64,000 bases of DNA from Aquicoccus porphyridii (GCF_008369105.1 NZ_VINQ01000002.1:291298-355297), one strand, 5' to 3'. Shown: positions 1 to 9,800, counted from the first letter of the stretch. Translations and numbers: made by a program. Notes: generated by a model from the sequence alone, not told the origin.

Positions 1-2552
1 AGTTGCGCGATGAAATACTCGTCGTCGGGCACCGCGTCCTCGGGATGGCGCAGGGCCGAAATGACCTGATCTCGGCGCACGTCCGGGTGCTGCGCGGCCA
101 GCGACGACAACGCCTTGCCCGGCCCCATCTCGACATAGATGCGCGCGGGCTCCGCGCTCAGGTGATCAACGCAATCGGCAAACCGCACCGTGCCGCGCAG
201 ATGCGCCACCCAGTAGTCCGGGTCGGTCGCCTGCGCATCGGTCATCGGCTGCCCGGTGCGGTTCGAAATGATCGGAATACGCGGCGCCGACAGCGGGATC
301 GCGCGCAGGTAATCGCCGAACCGCGCAAGGACCGGCTCCAGCATCCGGCTATGGGCGGCGATGTCGATCTGGATGCGCTGGCAGTCGACATCGCGCGCCT
401 CCAGCCGCTTTTGCAGATCGTCAAGCGCGGCCTGCGGCCCCGACGCCACCGAAAGCCCCGGCGCATTCACCGCCGCAAGGTCGAGCACATCGCCCAGTTG
501 CGCCCGCAACTCCTCCGCCGGAAGCGATACCGAAAGCATCCCCCCCGCCTCGACCGTGTCGAACAATTGCCCGCGCAGATGCACGAGCCCAATGCAATCC
601 TCGAAACTCATTACCCCGGCAAGGCAGGCCGCGGTGTTCTCGCCCATCGAATGGCCCAGCAGAACATCCGGCGTAACGCCCCAGCTCATCCACAATTGCG
701 CCAGCGCATATTCGGTGATCATGATCAGCGGCAATTGCACCGAGGGGCGTTGAAGTGCCGCGTTCGCCGCCGCCTCCTGCCCCTCTTCCGGCAGCCACAG
801 CGCCTTGAGGTCATAGTCGAGCCGCGGCCCCAGCACCGCAAGCCCCCGGTCCATCCATTCGGCAAAGACCGGCTCGGTCTCGTAAAGGTCGCGCGCCATA
901 CCGGCATATTGCGCGCCCCCACCGGGCAGCAGGAACACGGTCTCGGGCCGGTCGCCCACGACACTGTGCGTGAACACCCGGCGCGGGTCGTTCTGTTCCA
1001 GAAGATCGGCGGCCTGTTCCACGCTTTCCGCCACCACGACGCGGCGCTTGTCAAACGCCCGCCGCCCCTCTTTCAAGGTCCATGCCACATCGGCCAGCGG
1101 CAGGTCCGGATGCGCCCGCAGATGCGCGGCGAGCCGCGCCGCCCCCTCGTCCAGCGCCGCACCCGAACGCGCCGACAGAACCAGCGGCTGAAACGGCCAG
1201 TCGCTCTCTTCGCTGGCCACGCGTTCCGGCGCCTCGTCGAGGATCACATGCGCGTTCGTTCCCCCCACGCCGAGCGAATTGACCCCCGCCCGCCGCGGCC
1301 CCTTGCGCCGCGCCCAGGGCATCAGCACATCGTTCACGCGAAACGGCGAATGTTCGAAATCAATCGTCGGGTTCGGGCTCTCATAGCCCAGCGAGGGCGG
1401 CATTTCCCGGTGATGCAGCGCCAGCGACGCCTTGATCAGGCTCGCCACCCCGGCGGCCGTGTCGAGATGCCCGATATTGGTCTTGACCGATCCGATCCGG
1501 CAGAACCCGGTCTCGTCCGTCGTCTTGCGAAACGCCTCGCTCAGCGCCGCAACCTCGATCGGATCGCCGAGGTAAGTGCCGGTGCCGTGGCATTCGACGT
1601 AATCGACCGTATCGGCCGAAACCCCGGCCATCGCCTGCGCCTCGGCCACCGCCGCCGCCTGCCCGTCGACCGACGGGGCGAGATATCCCGCCTTGGCCGC
1701 GCCATCGTTGTTGACCGCCGATCCCTTGATCACCGCCCAGATGTGATCGCCATCGCGGATCGCATCCTCAAGCCGGCGCAACACCACCGCCCCCGCGCCC
1801 GATCCGAACACCGTGCCCTCAGCGCGCGCATCGAACGCATGGCAATGCCCGTCGGGCGACAGGATCTCACCCTCCTTGAACACGTATCCATGGCCCTGTG
1901 GCAACTCGATCGTCACGCCGCCCGCCAGCGCCATATCGCATTCGCCATTGAGCAACGCCTGCGCCGCGTAATGCGTCGCCACCAGCGAGGTGGAGCACGC
2001 TGTCTGAAGCGAGATCGACGGCCCCTTGAGGTCGAACACATGGCTGACCCGCGTCGACAGGAAATCCTTGTCATTGCCGGTATGGCGCAACAGGAACATC
2101 CCCACCTGGTCAACCAGATCGGGGTTCGAGCAGATGTTGAAATAGAAATAGCTGCCCATCCCGCAGCCCGCGAACACGCCGATCGGCCCGTCGAAATTCT
2201 CCGGCATGTGACCGGCGGTCTCGAACGCCTCCCACGCCACTTCGAGGAACTGACGGTGCTGCGGATCGAGGATCGCGCTTTCCTTGGGGCTAAAGCCGAA
2301 GAACTCGCCGTCGAAATGCTCGAACCGGTCGAGCGGCGCGGCATGGGGCACGTAATCGGGGCGGCGCAACAGCGCCTCGGGCACACCCGCCGCGCGCAAC
2401 TCGTCCTCGCTCAATCGCCGGATCGATTCGACGCCCTCGCGCAGGTTGCGCCAATAGTCCTCGATTCCCGGTGCACCGGGCAAATGCGCCGACATGCCCA
2501 CGATGGCGATGTCATTCTCGCCGGGCAAGATTGAGTCAGGGTGTTGCGTCAT
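1..2552 (-). CDS. Type I polyketide synthase, N-terminal KS-AT part (runs off the window)
   Basis: The minus-strand frame opens with ATG at 2552 and stays open for 850 codons to the window edge, so only the N-terminal part is present. Residues about 15-440 form a ketosynthase with the classic triad: Cys186 in TACSTSL, His322 in ECHGTGT and His362 in KTNIGHLD. Residues about 545-840 form an acyltransferase with the nucleophile Ser635 in GHSMGE and His734 in AAHSRM. Such modules load and condense acyl units; reductive and carrier domains, if any, lie beyond position 1. It follows a glycosyltransferase and a flippase on the same strand, which suggests that the polyketide product is glycosylated or membrane-linked; that is inference. 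The acyltransferase motif is not the usual HAFHS of malonyl-specific domains, so substrate is not predicted. Confidence 0.93.
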   Translation of the reverse strand, partial: MTQHPDSILPGENDIAIVGMSAHLPGAPGIEDYWRNLREGVESIRRLSEDELRAAGVPEALLRRPDYVPHAAPLDRFEHFDGEFFGFSPKESAILDPQHRQFLEVAWEAFETAGHMPENFDGPIGVFAGCGMGSYFYFNICSNPDLVDQVGMFLLRHTGNDKDFLSTRVSHVFDLKGPSISLQTACSTSLVATHYAAQALLNGECDMALAGGVTIELPQGHGYVFKEGEILSPDGHCHAFDARAEGTVFGSGAGAVVLRRLEDAIRDGDHIWAVIKGSAVNNDGAAKAGYLAPSVDGQAAAVAEAQAMAGVSADTVDYVECHGTGTYLGDPIEVAALSEAFRKTTDETGFCRIGSVKTNIGHLDTAAGVASLIKASLALHHREMPPSLGYESPNPTIDFEHSPFRVNDVLMPWARRKGPRRAGVNSLGVGGTNAHVILDEAPERVASEESDWPFQPLVLSARSGAALDEGAARLAAHLRAHPDLPLADVAWTLKEGRRAFDKRRVVVAESVEQAADLLEQNDPRRVFTHSVVGDRPETVFLLPGGGAQYAGMARDLYETEPVFAEWMDRGLAVLGPRLDYDLKALWLPEEGQEAAANAALQRPSVQLPLIMITEYALAQLWMSWGVTPDVLLGHSMGENTAACLAGVMSFEDCIGLVHLRGQLFDTVEAGGMLSVSLPAEELRAQLGDVLDLAAVNAPGLSVASGPQAALDDLQKRLEARDVDCQRIQIDIAAHSRMLEPVLARFGDYLRAIPLSAPRIPIISNRTGQPMTDAQATDPDYWVAHLRGTVRFADCVDHLSAEPARIYVEMGPGKALSSLAAQHPDVRRDQVISALRHPEDAVPDDEYFIAQ

Positions 2553-2674
2553 AAGAAAAGAACTCGTCCCACGTCCCCACAGGGATCACATGCCATGCAA
2601 ATGAGGTCACATTTTGACGATATTACAACATTTTAAGCGGGCCCGACAGTCACATTCCCGGCGCCTGCCCCCGA

Positions 2675-4042
2675 TCAGCCCCGGCCCGTCTCTGCCAGCG
2701 CCGCGATGGCATCGGCATTGAGCCAGAAGGCCAGCACGATCAGACCCATACCCGCCAGCGCAAACCCCGCATCATGCGGCCGGTCCCACGCGCCCGTCGA
2801 CCGACTCAGCCAGATCACCACCGGATAGACCGCGACCATCGCCACCCCCTGCCCGATCAGCGCCCCGAAAAGCCCGGCCCATTCCAGCCCGATCAAAAGG
2901 GCCGCCACCATCGCCACCGCCTTCGACGCCGCCAGCACGAAAAACCGCTTCGAATCGCCCGCCGCCAGCGCCGCCTGATCATAGGTCAGCGCGATGATCT
3001 GCGGCACCTGCATGCAGGCGATCACCACCACCACCGCGCCCGCCATCGCATAGCGCGGATCGTAAAGCAGATCGACGATCCACACCCCACCGAGCGCCAG
3101 CACCGCCACCAACCCGAAAAGCGCCCCCGACACCATCAGCCGCATCCGCCGCAGGCGCGCGAAATTCGCCGCACTCTCGCGCGGCGGCCATTCGCGGTAG
3201 ATCGGGATAAGGATACGCCGCACCAGCATCCCCCCCATCAAGAGCGGGAAGGAGGCGAGGAAGAACCCGATATTGTAGACCCCGAAGAGATCAAGCGCGA
3301 GGTACTTGCCGATCATCAGCTTGTCGGCCTGCGTCAGCGCAAACCCCGCCACGGTGCTGAGGAATATCCACTTGCCGAACCCGATCAACTCCCGCGCCGC
3401 GCGCGACTCCCAGCGAAAGCGATTGGGCGCACCGGGCAGGAATAGCTGATGCAGGACAAGCTGCGACACCGCGCCCAGCACCCCCGACGCCACCAGCGCC
3501 CAGACCGATTGCCACCACCACGCCAGAAGAACCGCCGCGCCGATCCCGATCGCCTGGTTGCCGATATCGAGCAGGGTCAACCGCCCGACCCGCAAATGCC
3601 GCTGCGCGCTGTCCATCCGCGTCGGCAGGAACCCCGCCAGAACCAATGTGAGCGCCGAAACCGGCAGCATCAGCGTCAGTTCGGGCAGCTCGTAAAACAC
3701 CGAAACCGGCCAGGCGATGGCACAGGCCACCGCGAAAAGCCCGAGACCGCGCAAAACCTGGATCGTCCACGCGGTATCGAGGAAATCACGATCATCACCA
3801 CGTTTCGACTGCATGATCGCGGGCGACACCCCGACATCCGAAAACTGGTTCAGCCCCATCAGGAACACGGAAATCAGCGCCATCGTCCCGAACGCCTCGG
3901 GAAACAACAGCCGCGTCAGGATCAGGTTCGACGCCAGCCGCAGAACCTGGCTCGTGCCGAACCCGAAGATGGTCAGCCCCGCACTGCGCGCCGCCCGCGC
4001 CACCACGCTCTCACCGCCGAACATCCGCGCCACCCTGCTCAT
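2675..4042 (-). CDS. Polysaccharide flippase, Wzx/MOP superfamily
   Basis: 455 residues, hydrophobic throughout, with about twelve predicted membrane segments and an N-terminal amphipathic start followed by a LILTRLLFPEAFG-like stretch typical of the lipopolysaccharide-biosynthesis transporter family. Such proteins flip lipid-linked sugar repeat units across the inner membrane. Its ATG overlaps the stop of the upstream glycosyltransferase by four bases, so the two are translationally coupled, and the polyketide synthase follows 122 bases downstream on the same strand. The substrate may be a glycan or a glycosylated polyketide; sequence alone does not tell. Confidence 0.88.
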   Translation of the reverse strand: MSRVARMFGGESVVARAARSAGLTIFGFGTSQVLRLASNLILTRLLFPEAFGTMALISVFLMGLNQFSDVGVSPAIMQSKRGDDRDFLDTAWTIQVLRGLGLFAVACAIAWPVSVFYELPELTLMLPVSALTLVLAGFLPTRMDSAQRHLRVGRLTLLDIGNQAIGIGAAVLLAWWWQSVWALVASGVLGAVSQLVLHQLFLPGAPNRFRWESRAARELIGFGKWIFLSTVAGFALTQADKLMIGKYLALDLFGVYNIGFFLASFPLLMGGMLVRRILIPIYREWPPRESAANFARLRRMRLMVSGALFGLVAVLALGGVWIVDLLYDPRYAMAGAVVVVIACMQVPQIIALTYDQAALAAGDSKRFFVLAASKAVAMVAALLIGLEWAGLFGALIGQGVAMVAVYPVVIWLSRSTGAWDRPHDAGFALAGMGLIVLAFWLNADAIAALAETGRG

Positions 4043-4896
4043 CGCCCGCGACTCCAGCCATCCGCCTTGCGCATCCGCGCCGCCAGCGCCACCCCGGCAT
4101 AAACCGCAAATGCCGGCGGGTTGCGCAGGAACAGCCCCAGCTTGCCAAGGATGCCCGGCCGCGTGCCCCCCGCATTGCGCGCCAGTTGCGGGAATTGCTC
4201 CAGCACCTCGCGCACCCCCGCATCCTGCCGCGCGCGCACCTTCACAAGGTTGCGCCAGCCGGTCACCACCGGCCAGTCATAGGGCGCGGCGACGCCGATC
4301 CGTTCTTCGGGGGCAAACAACAGCCGCACGAAGGTGTCATCCGAAATGATGTTCGGAAACTGCGTCCAGCGTCGCCGCCCCGCCGCGTTGACCGCGAAGA
4401 ACCCGCACCCCGGCACGCCTTGTGCCATGAACGGCACATGCGCATAGCATTGCGCGTAAAGCGCCGACACCATGCTGCCCTCCGCCGTGATCCGCACCTT
4501 GCCGCTCACATAGGCCGCGCGCTCCACCCGCAAGGCGCGCGTCACATGGTCGAGCAGCGGCGGCGACACGACAACATCGGCATCGAGATAGGCCCGCGCG
4601 TCGAACCGCGCCGCCGCGTCGCCCGCGTTGAGCGCGCCGGGCTTGCCGCCCTTCTCACGCTCCAGCACCTTGAAATTCCAGCCAATGACGCGAAACTCCC
4701 CGGCGAACCCGCGCGCCATCTGCGCGGTGTCGTCGGTGCAGCCATTGGCCACGACGATCACCTCGACCGGAATCGGCAACGGGATCGACCCCGACCCGGC
4801 CCCGGGCTTCGGGCTTGAGGCCAGAAGCGCACGCAGGCACGGCCCGATCTGCCGCGCCTCGTTGCAGGCGGGGATGATCACGCTCAGCCCCGGCAT
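4039..4896 (-). CDS. Glycosyltransferase family 2
   Basis: 285 residues with a GT-A fold. The N-terminal LSVIIPACNEA strand, the VVANGCTDDT segment and the metal-binding YLDADVVV motif (around residue 115) are standard for GT2 enzymes, which move a sugar from an NDP-sugar to an acceptor at the cytoplasmic face. The C-terminal stretch (NPPAFAVYAGVALAARM) is mildly hydrophobic and may bind the membrane. First gene of the minus-strand set GT2, flippase, polyketide synthase; divergent from the GT4 gene, with 87 bases between start codons that must hold both promoters. Confidence 0.9.
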   Translation of the reverse strand: MPGLSVIIPACNEARQIGPCLRALLASSPKPGAGSGSIPLPIPVEVIVVANGCTDDTAQMARGFAGEFRVIGWNFKVLEREKGGKPGALNAGDAAARFDARAYLDADVVVSPPLLDHVTRALRVERAAYVSGKVRITAEGSMVSALYAQCYAHVPFMAQGVPGCGFFAVNAAGRRRWTQFPNIISDDTFVRLLFAPEERIGVAAPYDWPVVTGWRNLVKVRARQDAGVREVLEQFPQLARNAGGTRPGILGKLGLFLRNPPAFAVYAGVALAARMRKADGWSRGR

Positions 4897-4983
4897 GGCA
4901 CGCCCCCGCGCAGACCGGGCTTGCCCTCAAGCGCCCCGTCGGTGCAGGCTCGCGCCACACTGCTCCCGTGCCTTGCCTGTCGC

Positions 4984-6219
4984 ATGTCGTCCTTGGTCAA
5001 AGTGAAAGCCCGTTTCGTGTCCAGACCCTTGAAAATCGGCATCCTGATACCCCAGTTCCCGGGTCAAACCCATATCTTCTTTTGGCGCGAGATCCTTGAA
5101 CTCGAGAAAATGGGCGGCAGTGTGGCGCTTTTCAGCACGAGACCGCCACCTTCGGCCCTGATCGCGCATGACTGGTCCGACGCGGCGATTGCGCGCACCA
5201 CCTACCTGGTCGACATGGCGCCCGCCAATGCCGCGTTGGCACTGGCCCGCGCGCCGCTTGCCGCGCTCCGGCGCGACCTGCGAGCCGAACCGCGTGCTTT
5301 CGCGCGCGACGTTGTGCTGTCATTGCCCGCCGCCCGGCGGCTGGTGCTGGCCTGCCGCGCACGCGGCATCACCCATGTTCACGCCCATTCCTGTGGCCGC
5401 GCCGCGCTGATCTGTGCGCTGGCGAACCGCATGTTCGGCCTGTCCTATTCGCTCACCCTGCACGGCGCGCTCGCCGATTACGGCCCCGGCCAGGGCTTCA
5501 AATGGCGCCACGCCGCCTTTGGCTGCGCCGTCAGCCGCAGGCTCATTCGCGACCTCAAGGCCACGCTCGGCCCCGACCTGCCCGACGATCTGCACCTGCA
5601 ACCGATGGGCGTCGATACCGATGTGCTCTCGCGTGATGCCCCCTATCGCCCGCCCGACCCCGGCCAGCCCCTGCAGCTCTTCTCCTGCGGGCGGCTCAAC
5701 CGGCTCAAGGGCCATCAGGATCTGTTGCAGGCCCTGCGCCACCTGCGCGAGTCCGGCCTCGACGCCCGGCTTGAAATCGCGGGCGAGGATGACAACGGCG
5801 GATCGGGTTTTCGCATCGAGTTGCAGGCCGACATCGCCCGGCTGGGCCTTGAGGATCACGTCACGCTTCTGGGCGCCATCGACGCGGGCGCGGTGCGCGA
5901 CCATCTGCAACAGGCGCATCTTTTCGTGCTGGCCACGTGGCACGAAGCCCTCGGCGTGGCCTACATGGAGGCGATGTCGATGGGCGTGCCCACCATCGGC
6001 ACCGAGACCGGCGGCGTGCCCGAACTCATCACCAGCGGCCGCGACGGGCTCCTCGTGCCACCCCGCGATCCCGAAACCCTAGCCTGCGCCATCGGTGAGC
6101 TTGCCACCGATCCCGCCCGCCTCGCCGCACTGTCCAAGGCCGGGCGCGCCCGCGTGATCGAAAACTTTTCCTCCGCCCGTGGTGCCCGCACCTTGATCGA
6201 CGCACTCACCGGCACCTGA
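4984..6219 (+). CDS. Glycosyltransferase family 4, exopolysaccharide type
   Basis: 411 residues from the ATG at 4984; an in-frame start at 4921 is possible but the residues it adds look non-coding. The N-terminal half begins with IGILIPQFPGQTHIFF and has the glycine-rich acceptor region of GT-B enzymes. The C-terminal half has FSCGRLNRLKGHQDLL and the nucleotide-sugar-binding E-x7-E motif in HEALGVAYMEAMSMG, followed by TGGVPELI. This is the layout of retaining GT4 enzymes such as the EpsE-like proteins of exopolysaccharide clusters. It ends 33 bases before the converging end of the large RTX-bearing gene. Confidence 0.92.
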   Translation: MSSLVKVKARFVSRPLKIGILIPQFPGQTHIFFWREILELEKMGGSVALFSTRPPPSALIAHDWSDAAIARTTYLVDMAPANAALALARAPLAALRRDLRAEPRAFARDVVLSLPAARRLVLACRARGITHVHAHSCGRAALICALANRMFGLSYSLTLHGALADYGPGQGFKWRHAAFGCAVSRRLIRDLKATLGPDLPDDLHLQPMGVDTDVLSRDAPYRPPDPGQPLQLFSCGRLNRLKGHQDLLQALRHLRESGLDARLEIAGEDDNGGSGFRIELQADIARLGLEDHVTLLGAIDAGAVRDHLQQAHLFVLATWHEALGVAYMEAMSMGVPTIGTETGGVPELITSGRDGLLVPPRDPETLACAIGELATDPARLAALSKAGRARVIENFSSARGARTLIDALTGT

Positions 6220-6252
6220 CCCGCCGCGCCGGTCCTTTGCCGGAAAATCGCC

Positions 6253-9189
6253 TCACCCGGGCAGTTCGAGGCGATACACCCGCCCCGGCTCACCCTCGAA
6301 CTCCAGCGATTCGATGGACAACAGGCGATGCGTTTCCGCCCCCCGCATCGCCAACAGCCGCCCGCCCTCCATGGCAAACTGATACTCCGCGCGCAGCCCC
6401 GGCAACACCGCAAGATCCGCGCCCGCCCCGCCATGCAGGAAATCCCCGCCGCCGCCGCTCACCAGCCGGTCATCCCCCGGCCCCGCGATCAGGATGTCCG
6501 CCTTCCCCGTCCCGTTCAGGACCGCGTCCCCCGGCCCGCCACGGATCACCCGCCCGTGCAGAAACGCCCCCGGCGCGCGCCCCTCTTGGCCCGTGCCCCG
6601 CGCATTGTGCGCCATCAACACATCCCAGCGCGGATTGTCATCCTGCAAATGCCGCAACGCCCCCCAGCTTCCGAACCGGCTCGGCGGGGCAACATCCACG
6701 AACGCGTTGAAAAGCTGCCCACCCTGCGCCTCCCACGCCTCCAGCACCTCGGCATAAAGCGCCGCCATCTCGTCCGAATAATTGAACACCCTGAAAAACC
6801 CGGTCAATTCCTCGTCGCCGCTGGCCCCGCCATGCGCGACCGCATGGGTGCCCCCCTCGTACATCACCAAATCGAACCCGTGCCGCCGCGCCACCCCCCG
6901 ATGATAGGGCCAGAGCGTGCCGGTCACCTCGGCCAGCGATCCCTCGCGCACCGCACGGGCTGCCCGCGCAATCGCCGCGTCGAACCGCACCGGCGCGATC
7001 GCCGCCTCCAGCGCCTTGCGTCGCAGCCCTTCGCTGCGCGGCCCGGCCTCGGCGGCCTCGCGGCTCTCGGCGATCCAGCGGCGCAGATCATCAAGCCGCC
7101 CCTCCTCGCCCTCGTTGCCCAGCTCGAACCCGAAATAGCCCGACACCGCGTAGGCATCGAAATGCGCCGCCGGGCTGAACCCGCTCGCCCCCTGTTCTTC
7201 CATCCACAAGGGCGCGCGCAACAGCGGCTCTTCCAACCCCATCCAGCCGGTATGCACCGCCACCACCCGCCTGAGCCGCGCCGCATCCTCGCCCGAAAAC
7301 ACCCCGCCCCAGACTCGCATCACCTCGGCCGCGCGCATCCCGGTGAACTGCATCCACGCATCATCCCCCGCCGCCTCGCCCCAGCGTTCGCGCGCCTGCC
7401 GCACCGCCCATTGCGCCTGTGGAAAGCCAAGGTTCCACATCTCGTTGGAATACTCGACCCAGACATGCAGCCGCGGGTCGAGCCGGTCATGCACCGCCTC
7501 GGCGAACCGCTCGACATAATCGTCATCCGCCATATGCGGCATGTTGAACCACGGATCGGCCCCCACGAGATTGGCCAGATCGACCATCACCTCGACCGGC
7601 ACCCCGCGCCAGACATAGCTGAAATCGCCCGTGCGCGGCGCCATCTCCCATGACGTGACGGGTGAATCGTTGGTGAACATCCAGTCCATGAAGCGCAGGT
7701 TACGCAGATCGGCAATGCGCGCGATCCAGTCGGGGTTGAACGTGACCCCCAGATCATGCAGCACGACCTGGTCTTCGCGCACAACCTCGATATCGCGGAT
7801 GTGATCGCCCGTGCCCTCCGGGTCGGTCTCGGTGATCGCAATCGAAACCAGCCCCTCACCCGGCGCATACAGAAACCACGCCTCGTTCTGGCCATGCTCC
7901 ACCCGACGCGCCCGTCCGCCCAGCTCCAGCCGCCCCGCGCCTTGCCAGCGCACGCGGTAGCGCCCGGCCAGATCGCTGGCCGCCTCGGGCTGATCGGTCA
8001 GGATGAAACTCTCGATACGGTCCACCCCCGGCGGGATGCGCCGGGGCCAGCCGTTTTGGTCGAGATATCCCTCGTCCGCCAGTCGCGCCGCATCCCACGC
8101 GCCCCAGTCATCGCCCTCGTGGCCCAGCCATGGCCGCGCCGTCTTCATCAGGTCGACAAAGGGATGCTGCGTCGACCAGTCGGCAATCCCGTTGAGCCCC
8201 ATCGCCAGCGCCGGATCGGCCAGCCCGACGCCTTGCGCCCCGGCCTGCCCGTCGGCCTGCGTCGCCGCGCCCGCCTGCTGCACCGCCCCGGCCCCGGCCT
8301 CCTCCTGCCCCCCGACCAGTTCGGAAATCCGCGCCACCAGCGCGGGCCAATCCTCGCGCACCTCCGCCGGGATCGTGTCGGGCAAATCCATGTCGCCCGG
8401 CGCCGCCTCGCCATAAAGCGCCCGATAGGTCACGGCGGCGGCCAGCAGATAGGTCACCGGCGTCCCGTGCGGCGCATTGTCGGAATAGAACACCTCCGCC
8501 CCCAAACCATCGAGCGGCGGCGCGCTCATCAGGTCCGACAACACCCGCGCCACCGGGATCAGGACGATGGGCTGTTCGGGGCGCTCCCGGCGCAGGGTCG
8601 CGGCGAAATCCTCGTACCACTGATGATACTCGCCCATGTTGAACGCATGATAGCGCCCCAGTGCCCGCCGCGAGGGCGGAAACCCGCGCGAAAACGTCCC
8701 CATATCGGCCCAGCCTTCGTAAAGGTAAAGCGGCGTGCCCCGCACTTGCGCGTCAATGAGTTCCAGCATCGCGGAAAGCGGCGAGGCCCCATCGGGATTG
8801 TCCCCGTCATAGGGCCGATCCGGGGACTGGTACTGGATGAAATTCGCCGGGTTGACCACGATCGCATCAAACCCCGCTGGATCGAACGCCCCCCCGCGCC
8901 ACGCCCGCGCCACCCGCCGGAACGACCAGTTCGCCGCCGGCCCCGCGGCCACGAAATCGCGCAGGAATCCCCACTGCCCGCTCGCCGCGAACTCATGCCC
9001 CCCCGCCTGTGCCATCGCGGCCAGCCAATGCGGCACGGCGGTCTCATCCGTGTCGCTCAGGTGGTGAATGAGCGAATTGCCGAAGAAATGCACCCGCCGC
9101 TCCTCGCCCCGCACCATCCCCGCCGCCAGCAGGGCAACCAGCAGGCCAAGCCACGCCGCGCGCGCCCAACAGACCCCAGACCACCGCAT
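6253..9189 (-). CDS. Secreted SGNH-like / glycosidase-like / RTX multidomain protein
   Basis: 978 residues. The start at 9189 is chosen because GGAGGTGAC directly precedes it and a signal peptide follows (hydrophobic core about residues 12-25). Residues 33-260 resemble an SGNH hydrolase: GNS at 37-39 in the place of GDS and D237-x2-H241 near the end as the Asp/His pair. Residues 300-325 are a low-complexity Ala/Gly/Gln linker. Residues 330-860 look like a TIM-barrel glycosidase: E583 in VEYSNEMWN would be the acid/base and E778 in VMYEGGTH the nucleophile. Residues 885-925 hold RTX-like glycine/aspartate repeats (GGPGDAVLNG, GPGDDRLVSG, GGAGAD). Placement between glycosyltransferase and acetyltransferase genes suggests that it trims or deacylates the local polysaccharide. 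The signal peptide together with RTX repeats is unusual, since classical RTX proteins leave by type I secretion without a Sec signal. Confidence 0.75.
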   Translation of the reverse strand: MRWSGVCWARAAWLGLLVALLAAGMVRGEERRVHFFGNSLIHHLSDTDETAVPHWLAAMAQAGGHEFAASGQWGFLRDFVAAGPAANWSFRRVARAWRGGAFDPAGFDAIVVNPANFIQYQSPDRPYDGDNPDGASPLSAMLELIDAQVRGTPLYLYEGWADMGTFSRGFPPSRRALGRYHAFNMGEYHQWYEDFAATLRRERPEQPIVLIPVARVLSDLMSAPPLDGLGAEVFYSDNAPHGTPVTYLLAAAVTYRALYGEAAPGDMDLPDTIPAEVREDWPALVARISELVGGQEEAGAGAVQQAGAATQADGQAGAQGVGLADPALAMGLNGIADWSTQHPFVDLMKTARPWLGHEGDDWGAWDAARLADEGYLDQNGWPRRIPPGVDRIESFILTDQPEAASDLAGRYRVRWQGAGRLELGGRARRVEHGQNEAWFLYAPGEGLVSIAITETDPEGTGDHIRDIEVVREDQVVLHDLGVTFNPDWIARIADLRNLRFMDWMFTNDSPVTSWEMAPRTGDFSYVWRGVPVEVMVDLANLVGADPWFNMPHMADDDYVERFAEAVHDRLDPRLHVWVEYSNEMWNLGFPQAQWAVRQARERWGEAAGDDAWMQFTGMRAAEVMRVWGGVFSGEDAARLRRVVAVHTGWMGLEEPLLRAPLWMEEQGASGFSPAAHFDAYAVSGYFGFELGNEGEEGRLDDLRRWIAESREAAEAGPRSEGLRRKALEAAIAPVRFDAAIARAARAVREGSLAEVTGTLWPYHRGVARRHGFDLVMYEGGTHAVAHGGASGDEELTGFFRVFNYSDEMAALYAEVLEAWEAQGGQLFNAFVDVAPPSRFGSWGALRHLQDDNPRWDVLMAHNARGTGQEGRAPGAFLHGRVIRGGPGDAVLNGTGKADILIAGPGDDRLVSGGGGDFLHGGAGADLAVLPGLRAEYQFAMEGGRLLAMRGAETHRLLSIESLEFEGEPGRVYRLELPG

Positions 9190-9305
9190 CGTCACCTCCC
9201 TGCACAAGTTGGCATGACTGTTGCGGTTTTGCGCTTTTCTTGCAAGGCTTGCGCCCGAACGAAAGGGTCGCATCCGGCCCGGATTTCGCCAGGAAAGGCA
9301 AGGCG

Positions 9306-9800
9306 ATGCAGCCATCCGCCGAAGATCGGGACGTTTCGGCCCAGCACCCCGACTGGAGCCGCGAAACGGTCCAGCGATTCTGGGACCCCGGGCGCAAACT
9401 CCTGCGCGCCATCCGCCGCTATGAGGCGGCGCGCGCACGCGGCGGCATGATGGGCCGCGCGGCCTCGAAATACTGGGTCGCGGTGCATTGGTTCTGGTCG
9501 CTCATCACTCAATCCGAAATTCATCTCGGCACTGAGATCGGCGGCGGCCTGCGCCTCACGCACCCGACCGGCATCATCATCCATCCCGAGGCCCGGATCG
9601 GCGTGAACTGCATGATCTTTCACCAGGTCACGCTGGCCGGGCCGGTGGTGCTGGGTGGCCATGTCGATGTCGGCGCGGGGGCCAAGATCATCGGCCCGCT
9701 CACCGTCGGCGATCACGCCCGGATCGGCGCCAACGCGGTGGTGACGCGCGACGTGCCCGCCGGGGCCACCGTGGCGGGCATCCCCGCGCGGGAGATCTAG
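9306..9800 (+). CDS. Serine O-acetyltransferase-like hexapeptide acetyltransferase
   Basis: 164 residues from the ATG at 9306, preceded by an AGGAAAGG-like ribosome site. Residues about 60-164 are a left-handed beta-helix with hexapeptide repeats and the CysE-type sequence THPTGIIIHPEARIG, then HQVTLAGPVVLGGHVDVGAG and a C-terminal GANAVVTRDVPAG. It is shorter than housekeeping CysE (about 270 residues) and lacks most of its N-terminal helical domain, a form often found in exopolysaccharide clusters, where such enzymes acetylate sugars. Either serine or a glycan could be the acceptor; the neighbours favour a glycan. Divergent from the RTX gene. Confidence 0.85.
   Translation: MQPSAEDRDVSAQHPDWSRETVQRFWDPGRKLLRAIRRYEAARARGGMMGRAASKYWVAVHWFWSLITQSEIHLGTEIGGGLRLTHPTGIIIHPEARIGVNCMIFHQVTLAGPVVLGGHVDVGAGAKIIGPLTVGDHARIGANAVVTRDVPAGATVAGIPAREI

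Noticed and set aside
3-2534. Long open frame on the plus strand (843 codons)
   Set aside because: It is antisense to the polyketide synthase, which has all catalytic motifs; the plus-strand product is a low-complexity Arg/His/Pro chain, a product of high GC.
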